A DNA stretch of 33,450 nucleotides, taken from contig JAJDCQ010000009.1 in the NCBI GenBank assembly GCA_029260755.1, positions 1 through 33,450 of the forward strand, written 5' to 3'. The position numbers and the translations under genes are program-made. Under the pieces are notes generated by a model that worked only from the letters and a program-made list of their open reading frames with translations, was not told the origin of the DNA and did not search any database. The stretch is from Planctomycetota bacterium (lineage in GTDB: Bacteria > Planctomycetota > J058 > JAJDCQ01). This document shows, one piece after another, positions 1 through 10,117 of the stretch (position 1 is the stretch's first letter; every line of letters starts with the position of its first letter).

Positions 1-231
1 GCACGGAGCACTTCGGATGATGCCCCGTCGCGGACCAATCCCGGCGCTCCTTCTCTTGGCTCCCGTCGCCTCGCGTGACCGAGACCGAGAGGGAGCCATC
101 CCTGGAGCCGGTCGGCTCGCGCGAGCCGGGATACGGCGCCCGCAGTCGCTTCTCCGTGTCTCCGTGCCTCCGTGGTGACATCTGCTCGCCGAAGGCGAGC
201 CCATCGGACCTGAGCGAAGTTGATAGCCCAT
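1..231. other. noncoding leader with short tandem repeat
   Basis: I see no credible gene here. Positions 151-174 hold three near-identical 8-bp units (TCTCCGTG, TCTCCGTG, CCTCCGTG) in tandem. The rest is unremarkable G+C-rich sequence. It adjoins the inverted-repeat element starting at 232, so it may be decayed mobile or intergenic DNA. An upstream gene could end before base 1. Confidence 0.5.
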
Positions 232-407
232 GCCCGCATTATTGACGAGCCTCGGCTGCGGTCGGCTGCGAGCCCACTGGGCTGCGTCCTCGGGCCGAAA
301 TCGGCGCTCGCAGGCCAAAACCGGCCAGCTCGGCCGATTTCGGCCCTGCGTCCATGCCCAGCGGCCTCTCGCTCGACCTCGCCATGATGCTCGTGAATAA
401 TGCGGGC
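232..407. mobile_element. MITE-like element with 19-bp terminal inverted repeats
   Basis: The ends are inverted copies: GCCCGCATTATTGACGAGC at 232-250 and GCTCGTGAATAATGCGGGC at 389-407, with one mismatch in 19 bp. A second inverted pair lies inside: GGGCCGAAATCGGC at 292-305 and GCCGATTTCGGCCC at 333-346. The 176-bp unit carries no open frame and could fold into one long, interrupted hairpin. This fits a non-autonomous transposable element or a large palindromic intergenic repeat. I do not recognise the family and see no clear target-site duplication. Confidence 0.5.
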
Positions 408-464
408 TGGACGCCCGGTCACTCCCCACCCACAACTCACTGCCAAAGAGTCACTTATCCCCCA

Positions 465-530
465 AGGGGTCAGGTCCAGTATTTTTAGCATTTAGGAGCG
501 TAAATGCTAAAAATACTGGACCTGACCCCT
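465..530. repeat. perfect 30-bp inverted repeat (REP/RAYT-like) with 6-nt loop
   Basis: Arms 465-494 and 501-530 are exact reverse complements over 30 bp, separated by GGAGCG. The outer part of each arm has the core AGGGGTCAGGTCC, which recurs as an inverted pair at 21188-21296 in this window. Cores of this kind are typical of REP elements mobilised by IS200-type (RAYT) transposases; that link is from general knowledge, and no transposase is present here. It lies about 50 bp beyond the stop of the kinase gene on the minus strand and could also act as its transcription terminator. Confidence 0.75.
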
Positions 531-580
531 TCGTGTGGAAGCCTCGACCGGTTCGTATGTTATGGAGGGGGCTCGCGCGG

Positions 581-3433
581 TCAGTCCTGGCGCCAGGTCT
601 TCCATTCGGCGCTCTGCGCCCGCTGGAGATCGGCTTCGGCGGCCCTCGCTTCCTCGGCTCGGCCGGCGGCTCGGAGCGATGCCGCCCTCCCTTCGAGGGC
701 GCGTTCGAGCACCTCGCGGTGGAAGCGCTCGGTCGATGGGTAGCGGGCGTCGAGGGCCGCGGGGTGGGATCGCTCGATCGCCTCGTCCCAGTCGGTGAGC
801 GCCTCGGCGCGACGGCCGTGCCGGTCGTGGTGCGCCGCGCGGATCGCGATCAGCCGTCCGTAGTCCCGGTTGCGCCCCTGCGATGAGAGCACTCGATCGT
901 GGACGTCGGGGATCTGGGCGAGCATCGCGTCGGCGAGCGCCGCGGGGTCGCCAATGCCATCACGCTCCTTCTCGCAGCACGGCAGGCCGGCGTCGGGGTC
1001 GAGGATGTCGAGGCCGAGACGGGTCACCTCCTCGGCGAGCTCGAAGGGGACCTCGAGCGCCCACGGGGCGAACCCGCCGGCCGCGAGCAGCGCCTCGACG
1101 ATCGGCCGCGAGAGGGCGACCCGCGCGATCGCGGACTGGAGCAGGCGGAACCGTCGGACGACCCGGCCCCGCTCGAGCGCGAGCTCGCCCTCGCGAACCA
1201 TCCGCGCGACGAGGAGCGGGCACACGACGAGGCGGGATGGCGGCGGTCGCTTGCGATCCGCCTGGAGCGCCGCCTGGGCTGCGCGGAGCGCTCGACCTCG
1301 CCGCCCCGCGGCCTCCCAGTAGCGGGCGAGGAGCAGGTGCGCTCCGCGGCCCTGCAGGGCGACCTCCTCCTGGATGACCGCCATCCAGCGATCGGGTGTG
1401 CGCCGGACCTCCGGGTCGGACTCGGCCAGCGTCGATGCGCGCAGCAGGAGCGCGATCACCGCGATGAGGGCGGCGTCGCGCGACCCCGCCGGGCGCCGGA
1501 GCTCCTCCTCGGCGCGGTGCACGAGCAGGTCGACGCCTACGACTCCGGCGAGGTGCTCCCACGTGTCGGGCTCGAGCCCCGACCGACCCCGCGTCTCGAG
1601 AAACGTCGTTCCCGCGAGCCCGCGCTCGAGCTGACGGCGCGCGCTCTCGGTCGTCGTCGCGATCGCGCTCGTCAGGATCGAGACGGCCGTTCGCTGGACC
1701 GAGACGACCATCGCGATCGGGAGCTCGCCCGCCTCGCCCTCGACCTCGACGGCGACCTCGTAGAGGGCGTCCGCTTGCGCGCGGTCGCGGGCGAGCAGAT
1801 CGAGGAGGCCTTCCACGCATCGGGCGCGGAGCGGCGTCGGCCAGCCGGAGACGTTCGCCGCGACGCCGTGACTCGTCCAGGCCTCCGCCGAGGCCTGGAG
1901 CGCCGCGTCGAGGTCGCCCTCCTCGACGGCCCGCTCGGCGACCCGGAGCAGGATCCCGCCCCGGACCTCGGCGGGCAGCTCGCGCGTCCCGAGCAGGGCC
2001 GCGCGGGCCGGGCCCTCCGGCGGGAGGATCGCGTCCCCCGCGGCGACCGACGCGGCGAGCGGCGCGCGCGACTCGAGCGTCGCGATCGCGACCGGCTCCA
2101 TCCCGTGGAGGACGATCGCGACGAGGTCGATCCGCCCCGCGCGGCGCAGCGCCCGCTCCGCGCGCTGTACCAGGGCCCGGTCGAGGACGCCGCCCGGCCG
2201 GACGAGCCTCGCGAGCTCCTCGCCGCTGCTCGCGTCGCCGCCCTCGGCGAGCGACGCGAGCAGCCGGGCCCGCCGCGCCAGGTCGGGCTGGACGCGCCGG
2301 ACGGCGTCGTCCCCCGCGAGCGTGGCGAGCCAGCGTTGCTCGCTCGCGTCGATGGTTTGGCCCCGGTCGAGCACCGCCTCGAGCGCGACGACCCGCTCGA
2401 GGTCCGACGGCGTCGCCCGGAGCGCGAAGGCGAGGGCGACCACGCCCAACGCGATCGCGAGGGCCCCCACGGCGACTCCCGCCGCGAGGCGGCGCGACGG
2501 CGTCGCCGGGCGCAGCCGTCGCCACGCCCGTCCGAGCGCGCCGCGCGGGCGCGCCTCGGTCGCCTCGCCGCGGAGCCACCGCCCGAGGTCGGCGGCGAGC
2601 GCGCGCGCGTCGGGGTAGCGGCGGGCCGGGTCCTTCTCGAGGGCGCGCAGACAGATCGCCTCGAGCGGCACGGGGACGCCCGGCTCGACCGACCGCGGCG
2701 GCGCCGGGTCGCGCGCGACCACCGCCGCGAGGATCGCCATCGCGTCCATCCCGGGGAACGGCGGTCCGCCGGTGAGCGCCGCGTAGAGGGTGGCGCCGAG
2801 GCCGTGGACGTCGGTCGGTGGACCGATCCCGGAGCCGACCGACCCGTCGTCGCCGGCGATCACCTGCTCGGGCGCCATGAACGATGGGGTGCCGAGGACC
2901 TCGCCCGACTGGGTGAGCCGCTCGGCGAACGCGTCGTAGGCGAGGCCGAAGTCGAGCACTCGCCCCCGCCCGTCCCGATCGACGAGGACGTTGTCGGGCT
3001 TGAGGTCGCGGTGGAGCACGCCGGCGTCGTTGGCGACGGCGACCGCCTCGGCCACCTCCGCGATGAGCGCGGCCGCCTCGCGCGGCGGGAGCGGGCCCTT
3101 CGCGATCCGGGCGGCGAGGCTCGCCCCGTCGACCGGCTCCATCGCGTACCACGCCCGACCGCCGTCGATGCCGCAGGCGTGGACGGCGACGATCGCCGGG
3201 TGACTCCGTCCGAGCCGGGCGAGCAGCTCGGCCTCGCGCCGGAAACGCGCGAAGCTGCGCTCGGTCGGCCCGCCGGTCGGGTTCAGCACCTTCACGGCGT
3301 GCTCGGCGCCCGACGCCTCGTGCCTCGCCAGGAAGACGGCGCCCATGCCGCCGCGCCCGAGCGGGCGCACGACGTCGTAGGGCCCGATCCGGGAGGGGGA
3401 CGACGGCGCGCTCGGGGTCAGGGGCGAGTCCAT
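581..3433 (-). CDS. membrane Ser/Thr protein kinase (Hanks type), LPCC-tail paralog 1
   Basis: This 950-residue protein would phosphorylate Ser/Thr of unknown targets at the inner membrane. The N-terminal kinase domain spans about residues 18-290: glycine loop GRGGMG (27-32), ATP lysine K48 in AVKVL, catalytic HRDLKPDN (141-148), DFG (161-163) and APE (187-189). One membrane segment at about 315-338 separates it from a roughly 600-residue helical, probably extracytoplasmic tail. The tail resembles that of the kinase at 13339-16080: both have an AGGxAPW stretch, an LPCC motif (817-820 here) and an H-x-R-H-G-R stretch in the same order. ATG at 3433 is the first start before the glycine loop and lies 86 bp from the divergent amidase gene. 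The function of the tail is unknown; a ligand- or redox-sensing role is only a guess. Confidence 0.9.
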   Translation of the reverse strand: MDSPLTPSAPSSPSRIGPYDVVRPLGRGGMGAVFLARHEASGAEHAVKVLNPTGGPTERSFARFRREAELLARLGRSHPAIVAVHACGIDGGRAWYAMEPVDGASLAARIAKGPLPPREAAALIAEVAEAVAVANDAGVLHRDLKPDNVLVDRDGRGRVLDFGLAYDAFAERLTQSGEVLGTPSFMAPEQVIAGDDGSVGSGIGPPTDVHGLGATLYAALTGGPPFPGMDAMAILAAVVARDPAPPRSVEPGVPVPLEAICLRALEKDPARRYPDARALAADLGRWLRGEATEARPRGALGRAWRRLRPATPSRRLAAGVAVGALAIALGVVALAFALRATPSDLERVVALEAVLDRGQTIDASEQRWLATLAGDDAVRRVQPDLARRARLLASLAEGGDASSGEELARLVRPGGVLDRALVQRAERALRRAGRIDLVAIVLHGMEPVAIATLESRAPLAASVAAGDAILPPEGPARAALLGTRELPAEVRGGILLRVAERAVEEGDLDAALQASAEAWTSHGVAANVSGWPTPLRARCVEGLLDLLARDRAQADALYEVAVEVEGEAGELPIAMVVSVQRTAVSILTSAIATTTESARRQLERGLAGTTFLETRGRSGLEPDTWEHLAGVVGVDLLVHRAEEELRRPAGSRDAALIAVIALLLRASTLAESDPEVRRTPDRWMAVIQEEVALQGRGAHLLLARYWEAAGRRGRALRAAQAALQADRKRPPPSRLVVCPLLVARMVREGELALERGRVVRRFRLLQSAIARVALSRPIVEALLAAGGFAPWALEVPFELAEEVTRLGLDILDPDAGLPCCEKERDGIGDPAALADAMLAQIPDVHDRVLSSQGRNRDYGRLIAIRAAHHDRHGRRAEALTDWDEAIERSHPAALDARYPSTERFHREVLERALEGRAASLRAAGRAEEARAAEADLQRAQSAEWKTWRQD

Positions 3434-3519
3434 GCGGATCCGCCTCCAGGGTAGCGACGGCGCTCGCGCCCGCGCCAGCGACGACTATCATCGCGGGCGT
3501 CCCGGGAGGACGAAACACC

Positions 3520-4608
3520 ATGGCCCGATTCGAAGCGACCCTCGTCACCGCCATCGCCGTCACCCTCGCGGTCGCCGGGACGGCGGGCTGCGCGAGCGCG
3601 CCCGGCTCGCCCGAACGGCCGCCGCCGATCCGGCCCGGCGACCCGCTGCCGCGCACCGGCGACGAGGTGATCGTCGCCGGCCAGCTCTTCCACACCGGGA
3701 CGGGCGTCGTGACCTGGCTCGACGCCGGCGGCTACGATGCCGCCGCGCCGCGTCGCCACGACCTCCCCGACGAGGTGCTCCCGAGCAAGCCCGCCGGCGG
3801 CTGCGACACGCCGTCGCGGCTGAGCGCGGGGCGCACCCTCGCTCCCGAGGCGGCCGCCGTCCTTCTCGGCGCCGCGCCGCCGGGCGCCGAGATCCCCGAA
3901 GGGCCGGTCGTGGGCGTCGGCCCCGACGTCGACCTGGCCGTCCTGCGCGAGCAGATCACCCAGTTCGTCGTCCACTACGACGTGGCGTTCACATCGGCGA
4001 ACTGCTTCCACGTCCTCCACGACGTCCGCGGCCTCAGCGTCCACTTCCTCCTCGACCTCGACGGGACGCTGTATCAGACCTGCGACCTCCGCGAGCGGGC
4101 GCGCCACGCCGGCGCGGCGAACGACCGCTCGGTGGGGATCGAGATCGCCCACCCCGGCGCCCGCGGCCCGGACGGCGAGCAGCCCTACGAGCGGGACCCG
4201 GACGGCCGCGTCCGCCTCCGACTGCCCGACGGTCTCCGCCGCGGCGCGCTCGCCGAGGGTTTCGTCGCGCGGCCCGCCCGCGACGAGCCGATCGCCGGCC
4301 GGATCCAGGGCGGCGAGCTGCTCCAGTGGGACTTCACCGAGGCTCAGTACCGGAGCCTCGCCCACCTCCTCGCGACGCTCTCGCGCGTCTTCCCGCGCCT
4401 GCGCCTCGAGGCGCCTCGCGAGCCCGACGGGGCCGTCACGCCGCGGGCGCTCGGCGCGGCGAAGCTCGCCGCGTTCGAGGGCGTCATCGGCCACTACCAT
4501 GTCACGACGAACAAGAGCGATCCGGGGCCGGCGTTCGACTGGGATCGCGTCCTCGAGGAGGCGCGCGCCCTCGTGGGCGGCGCGGAGGTCAGAGCCTCTC
4601 CGCCGTGA
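3520..4608 (+). CDS. N-acetylmuramoyl-L-alanine amidase (Amidase_2/PGRP-type) lipoprotein
   Basis: This 362-residue protein probably cleaves the amide bond between N-acetylmuramic acid and the stem peptide of peptidoglycan, outside the inner membrane. The signal peptide ends in a slightly atypical lipobox, T-A-G-C, with Cys24 as the likely lipidation site. The Amidase_2-type core starts near residue 145. Candidate zinc ligands are His152 (FVVHYD), His325 or His327 (GHYH) and Asp334 (KSD), matching the AmpD/PGRP pattern. The stretch with ARHAGAAN and SVGIEI is also typical of the family. A strong Shine-Dalgarno sequence (GGGAGGA) precedes the ATG. Its last 20 bases overlap the 3' end of the convergent ABC permease gene. 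The substrate (cell wall or an anhydro-muropeptide) is not resolved. Confidence 0.85.
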   Translation: MARFEATLVTAIAVTLAVAGTAGCASAPGSPERPPPIRPGDPLPRTGDEVIVAGQLFHTGTGVVTWLDAGGYDAAAPRRHDLPDEVLPSKPAGGCDTPSRLSAGRTLAPEAAAVLLGAAPPGAEIPEGPVVGVGPDVDLAVLREQITQFVVHYDVAFTSANCFHVLHDVRGLSVHFLLDLDGTLYQTCDLRERARHAGAANDRSVGIEIAHPGARGPDGEQPYERDPDGRVRLRLPDGLRRGALAEGFVARPARDEPIAGRIQGGELLQWDFTEAQYRSLAHLLATLSRVFPRLRLEAPREPDGAVTPRALGAAKLAAFEGVIGHYHVTTNKSDPGPAFDWDRVLEEARALVGGAEVRASPP

Positions 4609-6400
4609 TGTCGAAGCGGTCGTAGAAGCGGCCGCCGAGCAGCACCAGCCCGACCGACTCGAGGAGCAGCACGAGGGTCGCCGCCGCCCCGGCCCCGATC
4701 CAGCCCGCCGGCATCCCGGCGATCACGCCGACCAGGACCCCGCCCGCCAGCGCCGCGACCGCGACGGGGCCGCCGAGGACGCTCAGGCCGAGGCTCCGGA
4801 CGATCATCGCGAGGAAGTTGCTCCCGATCGCCTCCGGTCCGATCTCGACCCGTCCGACCGTCGGGAGGAGGAGGACGATCGACGCGCGCAGGCTCGTCGC
4901 GAGGAGCATCACCGCGGCGGCCGGAACGAGCGATGCCGCGACGATCGCCGCGAGCCGTCCGAGCTCGCCGGGCGGGAGGAGCGCGGCGCCCCAGCCGACT
5001 CCGAACGCCGCGATGAGCGTGAGCCAGACGAGGCCGACGGCCGTCTCGCCGAGGACGATCCCGCCCACGACCGAGTGCCCGCGCACCGGGAGCGGTCGCA
5101 GGAGCGCCATCGTGTCGATCGTGCCGATCCCCTCGCGGCTCGGCGAGAGGAGCAGGTTGGCGGGGATCATCGCCGCGACGACGCCGACGAGGATCGGCAC
5201 GAACCACGGCGGAACGCCGAGATCGAGCGCGCCGACGACCCGACCGCTCACGCCGGCCCCGATCAGGGCGAGGACGAGGTAGCCCGGCGTCCACGTCCGT
5301 CCGCCGGCGAGGATCGCCTTCCAGGCGAACGCCATGGTCGCCGTCCCGCGCGGCGCGAGCCCGAACGGTCGCGTCCGGACGGGGCGGCCCCGGTTCTTGA
5401 GGAAGCCCGGGCGGAAGCGCCCCTTCCGGATCGCCGAGCGGACCTCGTCGCGGAGCTCGGCGCTCGTCAGGCACGTCTCCTGAAACGGCGTGCGGACCGC
5501 GACGAGCCAGACGATGTGCATCCCGAGGATCGCGAGCGCCACCAGGAACGCCGATCCGTGGCCGAGGATCGGCCCGTCTCGCGCGGCCACCGTCTGCGCG
5601 ATGGCCGAGAACGGCAGCAGAACCCAGGGCATCAGGCCCGACTCGCTCGCGCGCCGGACCTCCGCGACCGGATCGGCGCCGGCGAGCGCGGTCGGGTCGA
5701 GGTTCGCGGTCATGACGAGGGCGGCGAAGCCGGCGGCGAGGAGCACGCCCGGCGCCCACGCGAGCGCGCGGCGCCAGAGTGCGGCCTCCGACGGGACGCC
5801 GTGGGCGAGGGCCGCCGAGACGCGGTGGAGCCAGAGGACGTTCAGGAAGACCTGGAACCCGGCGACCGAGGCGAGCGTACCCCCGCGACGGACGACGAAG
5901 CCGAACAGGAAGCTCGAGAGGAGGAGCGGGATCTGGATCGCCGCCATCCGGTAGGCGAGGAGGCTCCAGCGCGCCAGCGGCGCCGGGAAGAGCAGATGCG
6001 CGTCGGCCTTCTCGAACCCGAGCGGGTGGATCCGTGGTCCGGAGCCGACCGGCGCCCACGCCCAGAGGGCGAGGAGGAACAACGCGACCGGGAAGCCGAG
6101 CTCGAGGGCGAGCGCGAGGAGCGGGCCGGTCGATGAGACCGCCGCCGGCGCCTCGGCCGGGCTCACCGCCGCGAGCGCGGCGCCGGCCGTGCCGCCGACC
6201 GCTGGCGGCGCCCCGGTGGCCAGCCGAGGAACGCGCACGAGCTCCGATGCGATCCGCGCGAAGACCATCATCCCGAAGTAGAGGCCGACGAGGATCGCCC
6301 CGATCAGGTACTTCGGCCGCCGCAGCTTCTCGCGCGCGCTCCGGAGGCGATTCGCGAGACGTCGCCGGACGAGGAAGCCGAGCGCGCCGGCGCGGCTCAC
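4589..6400 (-). CDS. ABC exporter permease subunit
   Basis: This is a protein of about 603 residues with many hydrophobic segments and a basic N-terminus (VRRRLANRLRSAREKLRRPK) followed by a membrane helix. It looks like the large permeases that pair with a separate ATPase in putative ABC exporters (Pfam ABC_export-like; from memory, not searched). The likely start is GTG at 6400: it overlaps the TGA stop of the upstream ATPase in a GTGA tetranucleotide, which implies translational coupling. Longer readings in this frame only run into the ATPase gene. The cargo is unknown. Confidence 0.85.
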   Translation of the reverse strand: MSRAGALGFLVRRRLANRLRSAREKLRRPKYLIGAILVGLYFGMMVFARIASELVRVPRLATGAPPAVGGTAGAALAAVSPAEAPAAVSSTGPLLALALELGFPVALFLLALWAWAPVGSGPRIHPLGFEKADAHLLFPAPLARWSLLAYRMAAIQIPLLLSSFLFGFVVRRGGTLASVAGFQVFLNVLWLHRVSAALAHGVPSEAALWRRALAWAPGVLLAAGFAALVMTANLDPTALAGADPVAEVRRASESGLMPWVLLPFSAIAQTVAARDGPILGHGSAFLVALAILGMHIVWLVAVRTPFQETCLTSAELRDEVRSAIRKGRFRPGFLKNRGRPVRTRPFGLAPRGTATMAFAWKAILAGGRTWTPGYLVLALIGAGVSGRVVGALDLGVPPWFVPILVGVVAAMIPANLLLSPSREGIGTIDTMALLRPLPVRGHSVVGGIVLGETAVGLVWLTLIAAFGVGWGAALLPPGELGRLAAIVAASLVPAAAVMLLATSLRASIVLLLPTVGRVEIGPEAIGSNFLAMIVRSLGLSVLGGPVAVAALAGGVLVGVIAGMPAGWIGAGAAATLVLLLESVGLVLLGGRFYDRFDITAERL

Positions 6401-7230
6401 GGCGCGTCCGGGTCGGACGGCAGCTCGGACGGCGGCTCGGACGGCGCGCTCTCGGGGCCGGCGCCGCCCGTCACCTGGAAGAAGACGTCCTCGAGCGTCG
6501 CGTCCTCGCGCACCCGGTCCTTGAGCTCCCGGATCGGCGCCCGGGCGAGGGCCCGGCCGCGCGCGATGATGAGGATCGAATCGCACATCGCCTCGACGAG
6601 CTCGAGCTGGTGACTGCTGATGATGACGGCCGACCCCGCGTCGGCCCGCGCGCGGATCGCCGCCTTGGCCGTCCGGATCCCGATCGGGTCGAGGCCCGAG
6701 AGAGGCTCGTCGAGGAGGAGGACGTCGGGGGCGTGGAGGAACGCCCACGCGATCGCCACCTTCTGGCGCATGCCGCGCGAGAGCGAGTCGGGCAGGTGAT
6801 CGCGCCGGTCGTCGATCTCGAGCTCGCGCAGGAGCCGCTCCGCCCGCGCGTCACGATCCTCGACGCCGTGGAGCCGCCCGGCCAGCTCGAGGTGCTCGGC
6901 GACCGTCAGATGGGCGAACAGCTCGGGCGTGTCCGGGACGAACCCGAGGCGTCGCTTGGCGCCGACCGGATCGCGGACGAGGTCGACGCCGCCGAGCGAC
7001 GCGCGACCGCCGCTCGGCGGGAAGATCCCGGCGAGGATCCGCAGGGTCGTCGTCTTGCCGGCGCCGTTCGGGCCGACGAAGCCCATCACCTCGCCCGGCG
7101 CGACCTCGAAGCTCAGGTCGTCGACCGCGGCGCGATCCTCGAAGACCTTGCGCAGCGCCTCGACGCGGATCCGAGGGGCGACCGGGGGCTCGGCGGCAGC
7201 GGCGACTCCGGCGTCGGGCTCGGCCGTCAG
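6397..7230 (-). CDS. ABC transporter ATP-binding protein
   Basis: This is the nucleotide-binding subunit for the permease directly downstream. Visible motifs are Walker A GPNGAGKT, an LSRGMRQK signature loop (variant of LSGGQ), Walker B VLLLDEPLSGLDP and an SSHQLEL H-loop, in the usual order. The frame needed for a complete first beta strand (IRVEALRKVF) extends upstream of the only ATG or GTG before Walker A. The best start is therefore a CTG at 7230, which overlaps the TGA of the SecD-like gene (CTGA) and follows GAGGAAGA. That gives 277 residues; the rare CTG start is inferred. If GTG at 7089 were used, the N-terminal strand would be lost, which is unlikely. Confidence 0.88.
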   Translation of the reverse strand: MTAEPDAGVAAAAEPPVAPRIRVEALRKVFEDRAAVDDLSFEVAPGEVMGFVGPNGAGKTTTLRILAGIFPPSGGRASLGGVDLVRDPVGAKRRLGFVPDTPELFAHLTVAEHLELAGRLHGVEDRDARAERLLRELEIDDRRDHLPDSLSRGMRQKVAIAWAFLHAPDVLLLDEPLSGLDPIGIRTAKAAIRARADAGSAVIISSHQLELVEAMCDSILIIARGRALARAPIRELKDRVREDATLEDVFFQVTGGAGPESAPSEPPSELPSDPDAP

Positions 7231-8117
7231 TCTTCCTCGAGGGTCAGGTCGACCGGCAGCCGACCCGAGCCCAGGATCGCGGCGATCCGGGAGGCCTCAT
7301 CCTGCGTGAACCCCTCGGCGCCCCGGCTGATGACGGCTGCGCCGCCCGGGATCGGCTCGGAGATCGTGACCTGCGTCTGGACGACGCCGTCGAGGACGAT
7401 CGCCTCGAGCCGCCCCTCGTTCACGGTGGTGAAGTCGAAGAAGCGCTGCGTGCCCTCGTCGCCGAACTCGAACCCGATCCGGTAGCCCGACGGCGTCCGG
7501 TCGTCGCGGACGTGGGACGCGGTGTCGATGTAGAAGCCCTCGACGCCGGGGTTCTCGAAGAGGACCGTCTTCTGATCGTCGTTCCACCAGATCGCGACGT
7601 CGTGGGTCGCGGCCGTCTCGTCGTAGGTGCCGTCGGCCTTCCGGGCGTGGATCTGCTCGATCGTGGCGTCGATCTCGTCCCGCGGCATCTCCTTCTCGGT
7701 GACGACCGCGCAGAACCGGAGCCGCCCGCCGGCGGTGAGCAGCTCCCCCGCCCGTCGGAGCGAGTCGGGGTCATCGGGGATCCGGACGCGGATCCGGGTC
7801 GGGCTCGTCTGCTCCGCGAGCCCGGGGATCCCGGCGAGCTCGAGCCGCCGGTTCAGGATCGAGACGGCCTCGCCGATCAGCGCCGCCTGCTCCTCGGCGA
7901 CGACCAGGTTGAGGGTCTTGTCGAGGTCGACCTCGGCCTCGAGGATCGTCGGGTCGGCGTGGCTCGGGTCGGGGCCCTTGTCGCTCGGGAGGTTGACCTC
8001 GGGCCTGCCCGTCAGGAGCAAGGCGAAGAGCAGGCCCCCGCAGCCGCAGAGAGCGGCCGTCACGATCATCGCGATCAGACAGCCGATCCCGAATCCACCG
8101 CCACCGTCGCGCGCCAT
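7227..8117 (-). CDS. stand-alone SecD/SecDF P1-head-domain-like protein
   Basis: This 296-residue protein has one N-terminal membrane anchor (about residues 8-36, Gly/Ala/Leu-rich) and an extracytoplasmic domain. The region VSILNRRLELAGIPG...IRVRIPDDPDSLRRAGELLTAGGRLRF resembles the first periplasmic (P1) region of SecD, with its repeat-like 'xxILxxRLxxxG' and 'GxLxF' features. It lacks the six-helix RND translocase core of true SecD (about 600 residues), so it is not a full SecD. The next gene (ABC ATPase) overlaps its stop codon, so it is probably co-transcribed and may serve the exporter. The SecD likeness is from motif memory only and the function is unknown. Confidence 0.75.
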   Translation of the reverse strand: MARDGGGGFGIGCLIAMIVTAALCGCGGLLFALLLTGRPEVNLPSDKGPDPSHADPTILEAEVDLDKTLNLVVAEEQAALIGEAVSILNRRLELAGIPGLAEQTSPTRIRVRIPDDPDSLRRAGELLTAGGRLRFCAVVTEKEMPRDEIDATIEQIHARKADGTYDETAATHDVAIWWNDDQKTVLFENPGVEGFYIDTASHVRDDRTPSGYRIGFEFGDEGTQRFFDFTTVNEGRLEAIVLDGVVQTQVTISEPIPGGAAVISRGAEGFTQDEASRIAAILGSGRLPVDLTLEED

Positions 8118-8203
8118 CGCCCGATCCCTTTCACCCCGCGGGGTCGATCGTCCCGTCCCGGGCCCGAGACGGGCGGCGGGACGGCGCGATCCTCCGCGTC
8201 GGA

Positions 8204-9352
<1,149 letters not shown>

Positions 9353-9356
9353 CGGT

Positions 9357-9977
9357 TCAGTTCCTCTTCGCGCTCGGCTCGCGCGATCGAGTGGAGAAGA
9401 GCACCGCGACCAGCTCGCGAGTGCGGTCGCCGGCCACGCCCCAGAGCGGGTCGCGGACGGGGCCGGCGGCGGCGTGGACGAGCGCGCCGACGGCGATCTG
9501 GAGGATGGCGGCCCGCACCGGCAGGCCGGGCGCGATGGCGTCGCGCCCCGCATCGAGGACGAACGACTCCATCAGGTCGAGGAGCGGAACGATCTCACGA
9601 AGGAGCAGCTCCGCGCCGGGCCCGCGCGCGTCGATGAGCTCGCGCAGGATGAGGCGGGCGATCGGCTCGTGCTCCTCGAGGAAGCTGGCGTAGGCGGCCG
9701 CGGCGCGGTCCATGGCGACGGCGAACTCGGCGGGGACGGCGAGGGAGGCCCGGAGCGCGTCGTCGAGGCGGGCGAAGGCGCGCCGGACGACCGCCCCGTA
9801 GAGCGCCTCCTTGCTCGGGACGTGGTAGAGGAGCGACGGGCGCCGGATTCCGACGGCCGCGGCGACGTCGGCCAGCCGCGTCCGCTCGAACCCGTCCCGC
9901 CCGAAGGCGTCCGAGGCGGCCTCGAGGATCCGCTCCGGGGTCTCGACGACGACGGTGCTCGCGCGCGGTCTGCCCAC
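9357..9977 (-). CDS. TetR/AcrR-family transcriptional regulator
   Basis: This 206-residue repressor-type protein has an N-terminal helix-turn-helix of about 50 residues. The stretch ILEAASDAFGRDGFERTRLA is followed by DVAAAVGIRRPSLLYHVPSKEALY, the classic TetR pattern with an aromatic 'LYxHxxSKExLY' end. The rest is a helical ligand-binding and dimerisation domain. A perfect 16-bp palindrome lies 13 bp upstream of its ATG and is the obvious autoregulatory operator. It is followed by the di-iron protein gene four bases later. The ligand is unknown and could be a substrate of that enzyme. Confidence 0.92.
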   Translation of the reverse strand: MGRPRASTVVVETPERILEAASDAFGRDGFERTRLADVAAAVGIRRPSLLYHVPSKEALYGAVVRRAFARLDDALRASLAVPAEFAVAMDRAAAAYASFLEEHEPIARLILRELIDARGPGAELLLREIVPLLDLMESFVLDAGRDAIAPGLPVRAAILQIAVGALVHAAAGPVRDPLWGVAGDRTRELVAVLFSTRSREPSAKRN

Positions 9978-9990
9978 GTGCGCCAGATTA

Positions 9991-10006
9991 TCTACTCGCG
10001 AGTAGA
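9991..10006. promoter_or_regulatory. candidate TetR operator (16-bp perfect palindrome)
   Basis: TCTACTCGCGAGTAGA is a perfect palindrome, 13 bp upstream of the tetR start (9977, minus strand) and 111 bp upstream of the divergent kinase start at 10118. It stands in a slightly A+T-richer patch. Size, symmetry and place fit a TetR-dimer operator controlling tetR and the di-iron gene, and possibly the divergent kinase. Assignment is by position and symmetry only. Confidence 0.7.
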
Positions 10007-10117
10007 ATGTCTACCCCGCGGCGACCCCCTCGGGCGATCGCCCGGTGCGCGCGCCGATGTCTTTTCCGTGGACATCGTTTAGTCTCGGGGGGTTGCGCAA
10101 GCCGCGGAGCCCGCCTC

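Noticed and set aside
8133..8173. Palindrome ACCCCGCGGGGT (8133-8144) and hairpin CCCGTC/GACGGG (8152-8173) as an operator or terminator.
   Set aside because: Such G+C palindromes occur often by chance here and there is no U-tract or other support.
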